Below are positions 26,006 through 33,702 of a stretch of DNA of 64,000 bases, one piece after another. A program made the translations under genes and the position numbers. Source of the stretch: a bacterium (GTDB lineage: Bacteria; Patescibacteriota; Gracilibacteria; Peribacterales; Peribacteraceae). Within the stretch, counting starts at the first letter, position 1; each line of letters begins with the position of its first letter. Location of the stretch: contig JAKQEM010000009.1 of assembly GCA_029558515.1 (NCBI GenBank), forward strand, positions 1 through 64,000, read 5' to 3'. The notes beneath the pieces are model-generated. The model saw only the letters and a list, made by a program, of their open reading frames with translations, searched no databases and was not told the origin of the DNA.

Positions 26006-27226
26006 ATGAGACTCAGTGACACGTTGCAAACGGCGATCAAAGGCGTGACGACCAACATGTCGCGCGCGGTTCTGACGATGCTGGGTGTCATCATCGGAGT
26101 CGGTGCGGTTGTTCTCATGAGTGCGATCGGGCAGAGCATGAGTAATCTCATCCTCGGCCAGATCAGCAGTTTGGGTGCCAAAACCATGGTGGTGTTTCCG
26201 GGAAATCAGGAAGGGAATCCTCTGCAGGCGGGATTTGACAGCATTACATTTGAAGACATTCGTGATTTGGAACGCTTGAGTTCCATCAACATGGTTGCCC
26301 CCGTCATCACCGTACCGGGTATCGTAAGTTACGGCAGGGAGCGCGCCAATCCTCAAGTACTCGGTGTGACGCAGAATTTTTTCATCAATCAGAGTGTTGA
26401 AGCAGCGACGGGTCGAATGCTGGATCCATCGGACATTGAGGGAGCCAAGTACAATGTCGTTTTGGGTCCGGAGACGGCGGAGAAATTGTTTGGGCAGCGT
26501 ACGGCCATCGGTGAACGCATCAAGATCGGCAACAATAGCTTTGCCGTCATCGGCATCAGTAAGTCGTTGGGCGCGCAATTTTTTCAGAACGCCGACGATC
26601 GCATCTATCTTCCCTACACCACGGCGCGACAGGTGACGGGGCAACGGTATGTCAGTTATCTGACGATGGCCGCCGTGGATTCGTTTGATCGTGCCATCGA
26701 TGACGTGAAGTACACGCTGCGGCGCAATCACGGCATCGACAATCCGGAGGATGACGACAAAAAAGATGACTTTGTGGTACGAACGTCCGAACAAGCATCG
26801 CAGATTCTGGGTACCGTGTCGCTGGGGCTGACGCTCTTTATCTCCACGCTCGCGGCCATCAGTCTCGTTGTCGGGGGCATCGGCATCATGAACATCATGT
26901 TGGTTTCCGTCACGGAACGAACGCAGGAGATCGGACTGCGCAAAGCGCTGGGAGCGCGCCGTCGGGACATTCTCCTTCAATTCCTAATGGAAGCCGTGGC
27001 GTTTACATTTCTCGGCGGCATCGTGGGTGTCATCGGCGGCATCGCCATCGCATTCGTCGCGGCATTGATCGTACAGCGCTTCCTCGCGAGTTATGTTTTT
27101 GACGTTTCCTTCATCGCCATTGTCGTTTCGCTTTTGATGGCTGCAGTCACGGGACTCGTCTTCGGGATCGTTCCGGCCCGCCGCGCAGCGTCTCTTCCTC
27201 CCATCGAAGCTCTTCGCTACGAATAA
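26006..27226 (+). CDS. MacB-like ABC permease, first copy
   Basis: 406 residues. Typical MacB/FtsX arrangement: one membrane helix near the N-terminus (AVLTMLGVIIGVGAVVLM), a large extracytoplasmic MacB_PCD domain (about residues 50-265), then three helices in the FtsX domain beginning with SLVVGGIGIMNIMLVSVTER. The loop QEIGLRKALGARR contacts the ATPase. It ends PPIEALRYE, as in the family. Its stop overlaps the start of the second permease (TAATG), so the two are coupled. Together they could form a heterodimeric permease; the protein is similar to the next one over its full length, hence a tandem duplication. Confidence 0.92.
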   Translation: MRLSDTLQTAIKGVTTNMSRAVLTMLGVIIGVGAVVLMSAIGQSMSNLILGQISSLGAKTMVVFPGNQEGNPLQAGFDSITFEDIRDLERLSSINMVAPVITVPGIVSYGRERANPQVLGVTQNFFINQSVEAATGRMLDPSDIEGAKYNVVLGPETAEKLFGQRTAIGERIKIGNNSFAVIGISKSLGAQFFQNADDRIYLPYTTARQVTGQRYVSYLTMAAVDSFDRAIDDVKYTLRRNHGIDNPEDDDKKDDFVVRTSEQASQILGTVSLGLTLFISTLAAISLVVGGIGIMNIMLVSVTERTQEIGLRKALGARRRDILLQFLMEAVAFTFLGGIVGVIGGIAIAFVAALIVQRFLASYVFDVSFIAIVVSLLMAAVTGLVFGIVPARRAASLPPIEALRYE

Positions 27227-28440
27227 TGCAACGCACGGATCTCCTCACGACGGCCATTGCGGGTATCACGGTCAATATGACCCGGACCTTCCTTACGATG
27301 CTGGGCATCGGCATCGGGGTGGGATCGGTCATCCTGATGGTTTCCATCGGACGCAGTTTCCAAGAGTACATCTTGTCGCAAATCGAGGGATTCGGCGGAG
27401 ACATCGTAGAGATTTACCCCTCAGGAATGGAGCAATTCGGGGGCAATTTGGAGAGTGTCACCATGGATGATTACGAGCAGATTCGCAGCGTGAGTTCTGT
27501 GCGCAATGTCACACCCATCATCCTGGTCAGCGAGAAAGCGACGTACGGGAGGGAAGAGGTGAATCCTCAAGTACTGGGTGCCTACGATACGGTTTTTGAA
27601 AATTACGGATTTGATGTCGCACGCGGTCGATTGCTGGATGCAAGTGACGAGGAAGGCGCAAAGAACGTCGTGGTACTGTCTGACAAAATTGCCGAGGACC
27701 TGTTTGGCAATCGGGATCCCATCGGCGAGCGCATCGCCATCGGTGCGCAGTCATTCCAAGTCATCGGCGTGCTGGAACCGCTTAGTTCGGGCGTACTCGC
27801 GAATTTTGACGTGAATATCTTCATTCCGTTTTCCACCGCTCGCACGATGACGGGTCAGCGGCATCTTACCGTCATCAACATGCTTTCCATCGATGATCCG
27901 CAAGTGGTGCAGCGGGAATTGGAGTTGCTCATGCGAAGCCAGCACGATATCGATAATCCCGACGGAGACCCGGATCTGGATGATTTCCGCGTGCGTACCG
28001 CCGATCAGATTTTGGGAGTCGTGACGTCCGTGACGCTCGGTTTGACCATCTTTCTCGGCGTGGTCGCAGCCATCAGTCTGCTTGTCGGCGGCATCGGCAT
28101 CATGAATATCATGTTGGTTTCGGTCACGGAGCGCACCCGAGAGATCGGACTCCGGAAAGCGGTTGGTGCGAAGAAACACGATATTCTCCTGCAATTCCTC
28201 ATCGAGGCCGTGGCTCTGACGCTCTCCGGAGGCATCGTGGGCATTCTCGGAGGCATCGGACTCGGGTGGCTCCTCTCCCGTGCGGCGGACAAAGCTCTTG
28301 GTGGGTTCTCCTTCGTCCTCTCGCCGCTTTCCATCGTGCTCGCGGTTGCCATGGCAGCGGGTACGGGACTTCTCTTCGGCCTCTATCCTGCCAAACGCGC
28401 CTCGGATTTGAGCCCCATGGAGGCGTTGAGGAGGGAGTAA
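27226..28440 (+). CDS. MacB-like ABC permease, second copy
   Basis: 404 residues, a clear paralogue of the preceding gene with the same helix-PCD-three-helix layout (TFLTMLGIGIGVGSVIL, LLVGGIGIMNIMLVSVTER, REIGLRKAVGAKK, PMEALRRE). Conserved features such as NPQVLGAYDTVFENYGFDVARG in the external domain match NPQVLGVTQNFFINQSVEAATG in the first copy. It is the last gene of the operon; the next gene begins 40 bases downstream with its own -10-like hexamer. Substrate unknown: family members export peptides, lipoproteins or antibiotics. Confidence 0.92.
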   Translation: MQRTDLLTTAIAGITVNMTRTFLTMLGIGIGVGSVILMVSIGRSFQEYILSQIEGFGGDIVEIYPSGMEQFGGNLESVTMDDYEQIRSVSSVRNVTPIILVSEKATYGREEVNPQVLGAYDTVFENYGFDVARGRLLDASDEEGAKNVVVLSDKIAEDLFGNRDPIGERIAIGAQSFQVIGVLEPLSSGVLANFDVNIFIPFSTARTMTGQRHLTVINMLSIDDPQVVQRELELLMRSQHDIDNPDGDPDLDDFRVRTADQILGVVTSVTLGLTIFLGVVAAISLLVGGIGIMNIMLVSVTERTREIGLRKAVGAKKHDILLQFLIEAVALTLSGGIVGILGGIGLGWLLSRAADKALGGFSFVLSPLSIVLAVAMAAGTGLLFGLYPAKRASDLSPMEALRRE

Positions 28441-28480
28441 GAAGTGGCATGAATCAGTCAGCTGCAGTACTCTCCATGCA

Positions 28481-29215
28481 ATGCTGCAATTCATCGCGCA
28501 GAACCCGTTGATCTTCTACGGCGTCATCCTACTTACTTCGTTTCTATCCGCATCCGTCGGTACGGGTGCCAGTTTTATGTTAATTCCTCTTGCAGCGTTG
28601 TATTTTGGACCGAAAGAAGGAATCGGCATTCTGACAGTGTATTTTCTCTTTCAAAATACAAGCAAAATTTTACTGTTTCATAAACATATCGCCTTCACTT
28701 TCGGTTTGAGACTAATATTGTACTCCATCCCGGGCGCATTTCTTGGAAGCCTCGCGCTGGGATTTCTCCCTGTGGAACAATTCAAGAAAATTTTTGCCGT
28801 TATCATATTGGTGTATTTGGCCAATGAACTATTCGGTTTCGTTCCCAAAAGAGGAATGAAGGAACGTCAGGCCATTCCTCTATTTGGATTTGCATACGGT
28901 TTCCTGTCCGGATTGGTCGGAAGCGGAAATTTGATAAAAGGGCCGTTGTTTCTGGGTATGAAACTAAGCAATGAAGCTTATATCGGCACGTATGCATTCA
29001 CGTCCTTTTTTACAAATATTCCTAAACTACTGACATACGGCGCAAATGATATAGTGGATGGATCAACCTTGCTTCAATCATGGCCATTTCTTCTTATTTC
29101 CATTGTTGGAACATATTTAGGGCGCCTGTTCATACGTCAAATACGCAACGATGTATTTTTCTGGATTCTCAACATTACCTTTATACTCTCGGCTTTGGCA
29201 TTACTCATGGAATAG
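28481..29215 (+). CDS. TauE/SafE family membrane transporter
   Basis: 244 residues, strongly hydrophobic with about seven to eight membrane segments. The N-terminal half contains the typical opening SFLSASVGTGASFMLIPL. The second half has a related repeat, GFAYGFLSGLVGSGNLIKGPLFL, the two-fold pseudo-repeat of the TauE/SafE (sulfite/organosulfonate exporter-like) family. Substrate cannot be told. The gene is visibly more AT-rich than the neighbouring operon, which could reflect transfer. TACTCT (28468-28473) lies 7 bases before the ATG, so it is probably transcribed separately from the efflux operon. Confidence 0.75.
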   Translation: MLQFIAQNPLIFYGVILLTSFLSASVGTGASFMLIPLAALYFGPKEGIGILTVYFLFQNTSKILLFHKHIAFTFGLRLILYSIPGAFLGSLALGFLPVEQFKKIFAVIILVYLANELFGFVPKRGMKERQAIPLFGFAYGFLSGLVGSGNLIKGPLFLGMKLSNEAYIGTYAFTSFFTNIPKLLTYGANDIVDGSTLLQSWPFLLISIVGTYLGRLFIRQIRNDVFFWILNITFILSALALLME

Positions 29216-29272
29216 CTCAGGTCATCTGTTTGTGATCTTGAGAGGGCTGTGAGTTCATCGTATGCTCCCACT

Positions 29273-29518
29273 ATGTTTGATGTCCAAGCTGAACTGCAGG
29301 CGATCAAGGCGCGCAACCTTCGCGTGGAGACGGACAAAGCATGGGAGAGGAGCCTGACACGGCGATTGTTCATCGCAGCGGTGACGTACGGCACTGCGAC
29401 GTTGTTTCTGTGGTCGATTGACGGTTCCATGCCACTTCTCAACGCATTGGTGCCAACGGGCGGCTATTTCCTGTCAACTCTGTCGCTCCCATGGGTGAAG
29501 CGTTGGTGGATGCGGTGA
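29273..29518 (+). CDS. Small two-helix membrane protein
   Basis: 81 residues, not assigned to a family. The N-terminal 30 residues are charged and helical (FDVQAELQAIKARNLRVETD). Two hydrophobic segments follow (about residues 38-57 and 62-75) with a basic tail WVKRWWMR. TATGCT (29261-29266) ends 6 bases before the ATG at 29273, which overrides the in-frame start at 29249. It could be a small membrane regulator, but nothing in the context shows a role. Confidence 0.55.
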   Translation: MFDVQAELQAIKARNLRVETDKAWERSLTRRLFIAAVTYGTATLFLWSIDGSMPLLNALVPTGGYFLSTLSLPWVKRWWMR

Positions 29519-29529
29519 AACAGGGGATA

Positions 29530-29558
29530 TTGAACAGAAAGCCAAAAGCTTCTACAAT
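29530..29558 (+). promoter_or_regulatory. Promoter of tRNA-Tyr
   Basis: TTGAAC, 17 bases, TACAAT: a good sigma-70 promoter ending about 32 bases before the mature tRNA 5' end. Confidence 0.55.
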
Positions 29559-29590
29559 CGCGCGGCGTTGTTCTTTTCTTGAAACACTGT

Positions 29591-29675
29591 GGGTCGGTCG
29601 GATAGTGGCAATTCCGCCGCGCTGTAGACGCGGTGCCTCACGGCTCCGGGGGTTCGAGTCCCTCCCGGCCCACCA
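29591..29675 (+). tRNA. tRNA-Tyr (anticodon GTA)
   Basis: 85 bases including an encoded CCA. Acceptor stem GGGTCGG/CCGGCCC (one T-G wobble), anticodon stem CCGCG/CGCGG around loop CTGTAGA with anticodon GTA, a long class II variable arm as expected for bacterial tRNA-Tyr, and T-loop TTCGAGT. A 21-base copy of its 3' end plus trailer recurs at 30016-30036 after the GIY-YIG gene. Confidence 0.95.
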
Positions 29676-29678
29676 TTC
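29658..29678 (+). repeat. Left copy of tRNA-Tyr 3'-end direct repeat
   Basis: Begins in the last base pairs of the T arm (GTCCCTCCCGGCCCACC) and continues ATTC into the trailer. An identical 21-base copy lies at 30016-30036. Position at a tRNA 3' end is typical of integration-site duplications. Confidence 0.8.
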
Positions 29679-29716
29679 GGCGCTCTCGCTTTGCTCGAGC
29701 GCCTCATGGCAAGCCA
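29673..29716 (+). other. tRNA-Tyr 3' trailer hairpin enclosing the CCA end
   Basis: CCAT (29673-29676) can pair with ATGG (29706-29709). Inside, GGCGCTC (29679-29685) pairs perfectly with GAGCGCC (29697-29703). The trailer ends in CTCATGGCAAGCC, repeated exactly at 29731-29743, where it contains the start codon of the GIY-YIG gene. Similar CCAT...ATGG trailers follow both tRNA-Leu genes. Confidence 0.55.
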
Positions 29717-29733
29717 TTTGTCTGCTTTCACTC

Positions 29734-29997
29734 ATGGCAAGCCGTATGTTCCATGTGTATATCCTCGAACTGGATAATGGATCCTATTATGTAGGGCATA
29801 CCAATAACTTATGCAGGAGACTGCAGGAGCACAAAATGGGATGTGCTTGTTCTCATACGAAGAAATATCCGCCTGTACGCATGCTCTGGTCCGAAGAATG
29901 CCAGAATCGTGCCATTGCGAGAGCGCGCGAGAAGGAGATTAAAGGATGGAGACGTGAAAAGAAAAGACAACTGTGGCTGGGTTCGAGCCTGCCCTGA
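29734..29997 (+). CDS. GIY-YIG domain nuclease (YhbQ/URI type), tRNA-linked
   Basis: 87 residues from ATG 29734 (or 83 from ATG 29746, MFHVYILELDNG). A single GIY-YIG domain: VYIL and SYYVGHTNNLCRRLQEH are the catalytic strands with the Tyr and Arg positions. RAIAREKEIKGW-like residues (AREKEIKGWRREKK) form the C-terminal helix with the catalytic Glu. These small proteins are usually called excinuclease UvrC-like or structure-specific nucleases; a homing or integration role is possible. It lies entirely between two copies of the tRNA-Tyr 3' end. The final residues LGSSLP and the stop come from the duplicated tRNA T-arm and from a REP-like insert, so the C-terminus was altered by these sequences. 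Confidence 0.8.
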   Translation: MASRMFHVYILELDNGSYYVGHTNNLCRRLQEHKMGCACSHTKKYPPVRMLWSEECQNRAIARAREKEIKGWRREKKRQLWLGSSLP

Positions 29998-30036
29998 GGA
30001 ACGCAGAGACGAAGGGTCCCTCCCGGCCCACCATTC
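29979..30036 (+). repeat. Right tRNA-Tyr 3'-end copy, split by a REP-like sequence
   Basis: GGGTTCGAG (29979-29987) equals the tRNA T-arm at 29650-29658. After about 29 extra bases the match resumes as TCCCTCCCGGCCCACCATTC up to 30036. The extra bases (about 29988-30016) read GCCTGCCCTGAG...GACGAAGGG, a REP-like word related to the one at 2364-2387. A tRNA 3'-end duplicate was therefore apparently later split by a REP-type element. Confidence 0.65.
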
Positions 30037-30110
30037 TTCGTCCGATGTAATTGACTGTTCATATGGAATCCGTTCGCTGTGTTTGAGTTGACGTATGCTA
30101 CTATTTGCAA

Positions 30111-30344
30111 ATGAATAATCTCAGCTATTTGGAAGAAGCATTTGATCTTTTTCGCGCTCAATTTGGTTTGGAAATTGAAGAATTGGAAACATTTTCTCCC
30201 TATGATGGACTACGCATTGTATCTGCTTACTGTGAATATGAAGAAGAATTGTCGGATGCGGAAGGAGAAATATATAATGCAAGGATGAGATTGAGCCATC
30301 GGATTGCTTCCGCTCGCCGCGCAGTCCGCAGCTTACTCCATTGA
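30111..30344 (+). CDS. Small acidic protein of unknown function
   Basis: 77 residues, strongly acidic in the first two thirds (YLEEAFDLF, EIEELETFSPYDG, YEEELSDAEGEIYN) and basic at the C-terminus (RIASARRAVRSLLH). Predicted mostly helical, soluble, without cysteine. TACTAT (30099-30104) ends exactly 6 bases before ATG 30111, which selects this start over TTG 30105. Its last 12 bases overlap the end of the convergent MFS gene. It is AT-rich like other orphan genes in the window. No family recognised. Confidence 0.55.
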   Translation: MNNLSYLEEAFDLFRAQFGLEIEELETFSPYDGLRIVSAYCEYEEELSDAEGEIYNARMRLSHRIASARRAVRSLLH

Positions 30345-31571
30345 TGGTTTTCTCTCCGTCCACAGGAGCGCCGCCACCGACACGACTATCAGTGCGCCGC
30401 TTAAGAGCCAAAGGAACGCCACGTACCCCAGAGTGTCTGCGAGCATACCCATGCCGAAGTAGAAGACGAGTGCCACGATTTCCAGCAGGAGCATATTGAT
30501 GGAGGAAACCGTCGCGCGTTGACGTGAGGAGATCGCATGCTGCAGTCTAGCTTCGTATTTCACCTTGGCGGCTTCGATGATGAAAATGAGCGGGATGACC
30601 AGAAGCACGGCGGGCTGCGTATTGATCTGCGCCAGGAGCAAAACCAATAATCCGCCCAAAAGCAAAAATGCATGCAGACGTTTCCCGGGAAGCGGCAAGC
30701 GGTGCGCAAGAAAACTCGCAAAAGAAGAAATGGCATTGCCGAATGCCAGGACGACGCCGATCATCGCGAAGGAAAAATGAATTTCCTCCAACCATAGGCT
30801 CCAGAATTCATCGGATGCTCCGGAAGCTCCGAATGCGACGGAAATGAAAAGAATGAGTTCGAGAAGCAGGGGATTCCTTCGCGTCTCCCGCAGAGCATCG
30901 AGCAATATATTCCAGTAACGTGCCTCCTCCGTCGTGCGCGTACGCGGTGCCGGACGAACGGCAAGAATCAGAAATGTTGCGATGATCGGTACGCATATGC
31001 TGGGAATGAGTGCGTACGAAAACCCGAATTCCGTTGCGAAACCTCCGAAGAGAACACCGAGTGTCATGCCGGCAAAGTGAAATCCGCGGGCATGACCGCT
31101 GATTTTTTCAAAAAGCTTCTCTTGCTTCATTTCCTTCAATTCGTCATAGACGAATGCCTCGAACGTGCCGCTGGTCAGCGAGGATGCAAGTCCCCATAAC
31201 ACAAAACCCGCTGCAAATTCCACGAAGGAATCACTGAAGAGCCAGAGTGTGAATGCCAGTGATTTTATAAGAGGCGCGAGGGCCAAAATCGTCCGACGAG
31301 AAAATTTGTCCGCAAGCATGCCGGTCGGAACTTCCAGTGCAATTGTGGTGGAGGACCAGATCGCGAAGAGCGTTCCAATTTGGAGAGCACTCATTCCTTT
31401 CGACTGGAAAAGCAGCGGATACACCGGGTAGATGAAGATAAATTGCATCAGAAATGTATATCCATACAGTTTCCACAAAAAACTGCGCCCATGCGGCTCC
31501 GGCGTGCCTCGCGCAGAGTCCGGATGACAAAATGTATTTCTGCACAATTCAAAAATAGTCCATTGCGACAT
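30333..31571 (-). CDS. Major facilitator superfamily transporter
   Basis: 412 residues, about twelve membrane segments in two halves. The loop between helices 2 and 3 carries the MFS signature variant GMLADKFSRRTILAL (usual G-x-L-a-D-r-x-G-R-r). The extension before helix 1 contains two tryptophans and a cysteine pair, with no signal peptide. A central cytoplasmic loop near residues 200-215 is basic (RPAPRTRTTEEARYW). Substrate unknown; drug or metabolite efflux is the commonest role. TATACT at 31578-31583 lies 6 bases before the ATG, fixing the start. The gene end overlaps the small convergent acidic-protein gene by 12 bases. Confidence 0.85.
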   Translation of the reverse strand: MSQWTIFELCRNTFCHPDSARGTPEPHGRSFLWKLYGYTFLMQFIFIYPVYPLLFQSKGMSALQIGTLFAIWSSTTIALEVPTGMLADKFSRRTILALAPLIKSLAFTLWLFSDSFVEFAAGFVLWGLASSLTSGTFEAFVYDELKEMKQEKLFEKISGHARGFHFAGMTLGVLFGGFATEFGFSYALIPSICVPIIATFLILAVRPAPRTRTTEEARYWNILLDALRETRRNPLLLELILFISVAFGASGASDEFWSLWLEEIHFSFAMIGVVLAFGNAISSFASFLAHRLPLPGKRLHAFLLLGGLLVLLLAQINTQPAVLLVIPLIFIIEAAKVKYEARLQHAISSRQRATVSSINMLLLEIVALVFYFGMGMLADTLGYVAFLWLLSGALIVVSVAALLWTERKPSME

Positions 31572-31602
31572 GCGGGCAGTATAGCAGCAGGAGAAACGTA
31601 CT

Positions 31603-32454
31603 CTACGTTCTTGCCTTGCGCAGGACGAACATCATGGACGCAGCGAATATCAGGACGGTTGTCCAAGCGGCGATTCCGGATTCCGTATTTGCAAGGGGCG
31701 TATGCTCCGTAATGTCGGCAGTGACGTCTGCGACGGGTGGAACGACGGTAATTTGATTCGAGTCGGAGCCGATCACGTAAGGGTTTGTCGGGATGGCAAC
31801 GGGTGGCACAATCGGTTGCACGATGTCGACGGATGACATCGACGGCTGAATCGAAGAGGCCACGGAAGAAGCCGTTTCCCAAGAGGAAACAACCGGTTGC
31901 ATCGAAGATGCCGCGCTTGCGGATGCCACGGTTTCGAATGATGGGACGGAGCTACCCGGAGCAACGACCACGATACTGCCCGAAACCAACTTCGATGTGG
32001 AAGAAAAATATGGATACTCTCCCGGCGGGATACCGGCGGGAATGACAATACGTGCCTCGCTGAGCGGGAAAATGGGGGATGTTTCGACCGGGTTGCCGGT
32101 GTCATCCATCAATGTTTCAAATCGCAGGAGTTGAGGGATGGATGAATCATTTTTAAAAAGTACGTTCTGTCCGGCCGTCACGGTGACGGATGCCGGGTTG
32201 ACACCTTCTTCCGTGATGAGCACTTGCACCTGCTCTTCCGATGCTGCTTGTCCCATGAGGGCGGTCCACCCATGTGTAACGGTCATGCCGAGTGCAGCCA
32301 TAAGCAGAATACCGATGATCGCAGCGGGCATGCGACGAGCGGGCATCAGAGAAGATGGCGCTGTCGTGCCGTTGCGCCGGGACCCATCGCGAATCGGAAT
32401 GACCACTTCTCCTTCCTCCATTTCATGCCAGATGGGAGAAAGAGGAGTGCTCAC
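31603..32454 (-). CDS. Cupredoxin-like surface protein with C-terminal anchor
   Basis: 283 residues. A cytoplasmic N-terminal tail of about 45 residues, one membrane helix (about 45-63), then a beta-sandwich resembling a cupredoxin-type domain (VNPASVTVTAGQNVLFKND, PGEYPYFSSTSKLVSGSIVV; about 75-170). The usual copper-ligand His/Cys residues are not seen, so metal binding is doubtful. A Ser/Ala/Val-rich stalk follows (about 170-235). The C-terminus reads PLANTESG, then a hydrophobic helix and RKART, the pattern of a sortase sorting signal with a non-LPXTG motif or of a simple membrane anchor. Its start overlaps the end of the FN3 protein gene by 4 bases, so it is third in a surface-protein operon. 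Confidence 0.7.
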   Translation of the reverse strand: MSTPLSPIWHEMEEGEVVIPIRDGSRRNGTTAPSSLMPARRMPAAIIGILLMAALGMTVTHGWTALMGQAASEEQVQVLITEEGVNPASVTVTAGQNVLFKNDSSIPQLLRFETLMDDTGNPVETSPIFPLSEARIVIPAGIPPGEYPYFSSTSKLVSGSIVVVAPGSSVPSFETVASASAASSMQPVVSSWETASSVASSIQPSMSSVDIVQPIVPPVAIPTNPYVIGSDSNQITVVPPVADVTADITEHTPLANTESGIAAWTTVLIFAASMMFVLRKART

Positions 32455-33695
32455 GGCTGCATGGAGGAATGGCCAAGGTTCAACTGCCTCCGAAAGGCGA
32501 TGAATGTACCGATAAGAGCGGAAAGAACCAGGAAGAGAACGAGATTGGATGGAATACCCGTGTCTCCCGCGAGGGTCCCATTGGTATCGGGTGTAGGCGT
32601 AGGAAGGGAATTCGCCACGAATGGCGCGGTGGATGTGCGGGGATTACCGATACTGATTCCGACCTCACGGCTGAAATCAGTTTCCTGTTCCTGCGCATTG
32701 ACTCCACGAATGGCAAAGTAGTAGGTGGTGTCTATGGGAAGCGAACGTATGGCGACGGATTGCTCCCCTTTATCGATCGCATGACGTTGAATGTACTGGC
32801 CGCTGACGGTGCCGTAGTACAGGTGATACCCGATCAGCTCCGGTGACGGTAACGCGTCCCACGCAAGGTAAGCGGTGCTTCCTTCGGTGGTCACGCGCAG
32901 ACCCTGTACCTGCAGCATGGCAAACACGGTTGAAGGTTCGGATGCAGAAGGGAGTGAAGAAGATTCGGCACTGGCGGGTGAGGAAGATACGTCAAACGCA
33001 TCGGAGGAAAGAGAAGATGCAATGGATGTGTCGGAATGATTTGAGGATGCGGCGGAAGAGGAAGAGATTGCATCCAATTCATTTGCCGGAGTCAGCTGAA
33101 CGTAGAGATATCCCGGCGCAGATGTAAGAATGTTTCGTTCCGCACCCCCTTCAGTTGAAAACACTCCCGTTTCCGGCTCGGGAGTTTCGGGGTCGTCAAA
33201 GAATGTGAGAGGCGAACCGACGTTTTGCGTCGCACGAAGACTCATGGTAATGCGCGCAAGAACGATGCCGCTTGCCGAAACCGGGGTCAGTGCGGTACCA
33301 CTGAGCTTCAAAAATCCTTCATCGCTTTCAAATCCCGTTTCGCCGGGCGTCGGCGTGGGAAAATGATCGCTGAGCGTCGCTTCTTTTCCCTCGAAGATCA
33401 AAGGATCGTAAGCGATCCAAACGCGAAATCTGGAGACGGGAACGACACCGGGATTTTGAAGCATGAGATCGATATCGATGGTATCACCCGCTTTGAACGG
33501 GGAAGTCTGAACGCTCAGAGGATCGCGGATGTCAAACGTGTTGCATGCCGTTTCCTCCTCGCAGTGGGGACGAAACTCCAGTCGTGGCACCGATTCTTCC
33601 TGCGCACGGGCAATGGCAGGCATCAGCAGAATGATGCTTGGAATGAGAATGGATACGAGAAGCATGGGCCGGCGCATTGCGTGAGTCTGGTTCAT
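32451..33695 (-). CDS. Cohesin-like and fibronectin III surface protein with C-terminal anchor
   Basis: 414 residues from ATG 33695. Signal peptide (MLLVSILIPSIILLMPAIARA). A cohesin-like beta domain follows (about residues 35-195: AGDTIDIDLMLQNPG, FRVWIAYDPLIFEG, ASGIVLARITMSL), then a Ser-rich linker (about 215-260) and a fibronectin type III domain (about 265-350: TAYLAWDALPSPELIGYHLY, TTYYFAIRGVNAQ). The C-terminus has LAGDTG before a hydrophobic segment and FRRQ, a likely sorting signal. It lies 7 bases downstream of a gene encoding a dockerin-like protein, suggesting the two proteins bind each other on the surface. The longer frame to 33851 is only antisense-free overlap with the dockerin gene. 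Confidence 0.72.
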   Translation of the reverse strand: MNQTHAMRRPMLLVSILIPSIILLMPAIARAQEESVPRLEFRPHCEEETACNTFDIRDPLSVQTSPFKAGDTIDIDLMLQNPGVVPVSRFRVWIAYDPLIFEGKEATLSDHFPTPTPGETGFESDEGFLKLSGTALTPVSASGIVLARITMSLRATQNVGSPLTFFDDPETPEPETGVFSTEGGAERNILTSAPGYLYVQLTPANELDAISSSSAASSNHSDTSIASSLSSDAFDVSSSPASAESSSLPSASEPSTVFAMLQVQGLRVTTEGSTAYLAWDALPSPELIGYHLYYGTVSGQYIQRHAIDKGEQSVAIRSLPIDTTYYFAIRGVNAQEQETDFSREVGISIGNPRTSTAPFVANSLPTPTPDTNGTLAGDTGIPSNLVLFLVLSALIGTFIAFRRQLNLGHSSMQP

Positions 33696-33702
33696 GGGGC
33701 GA

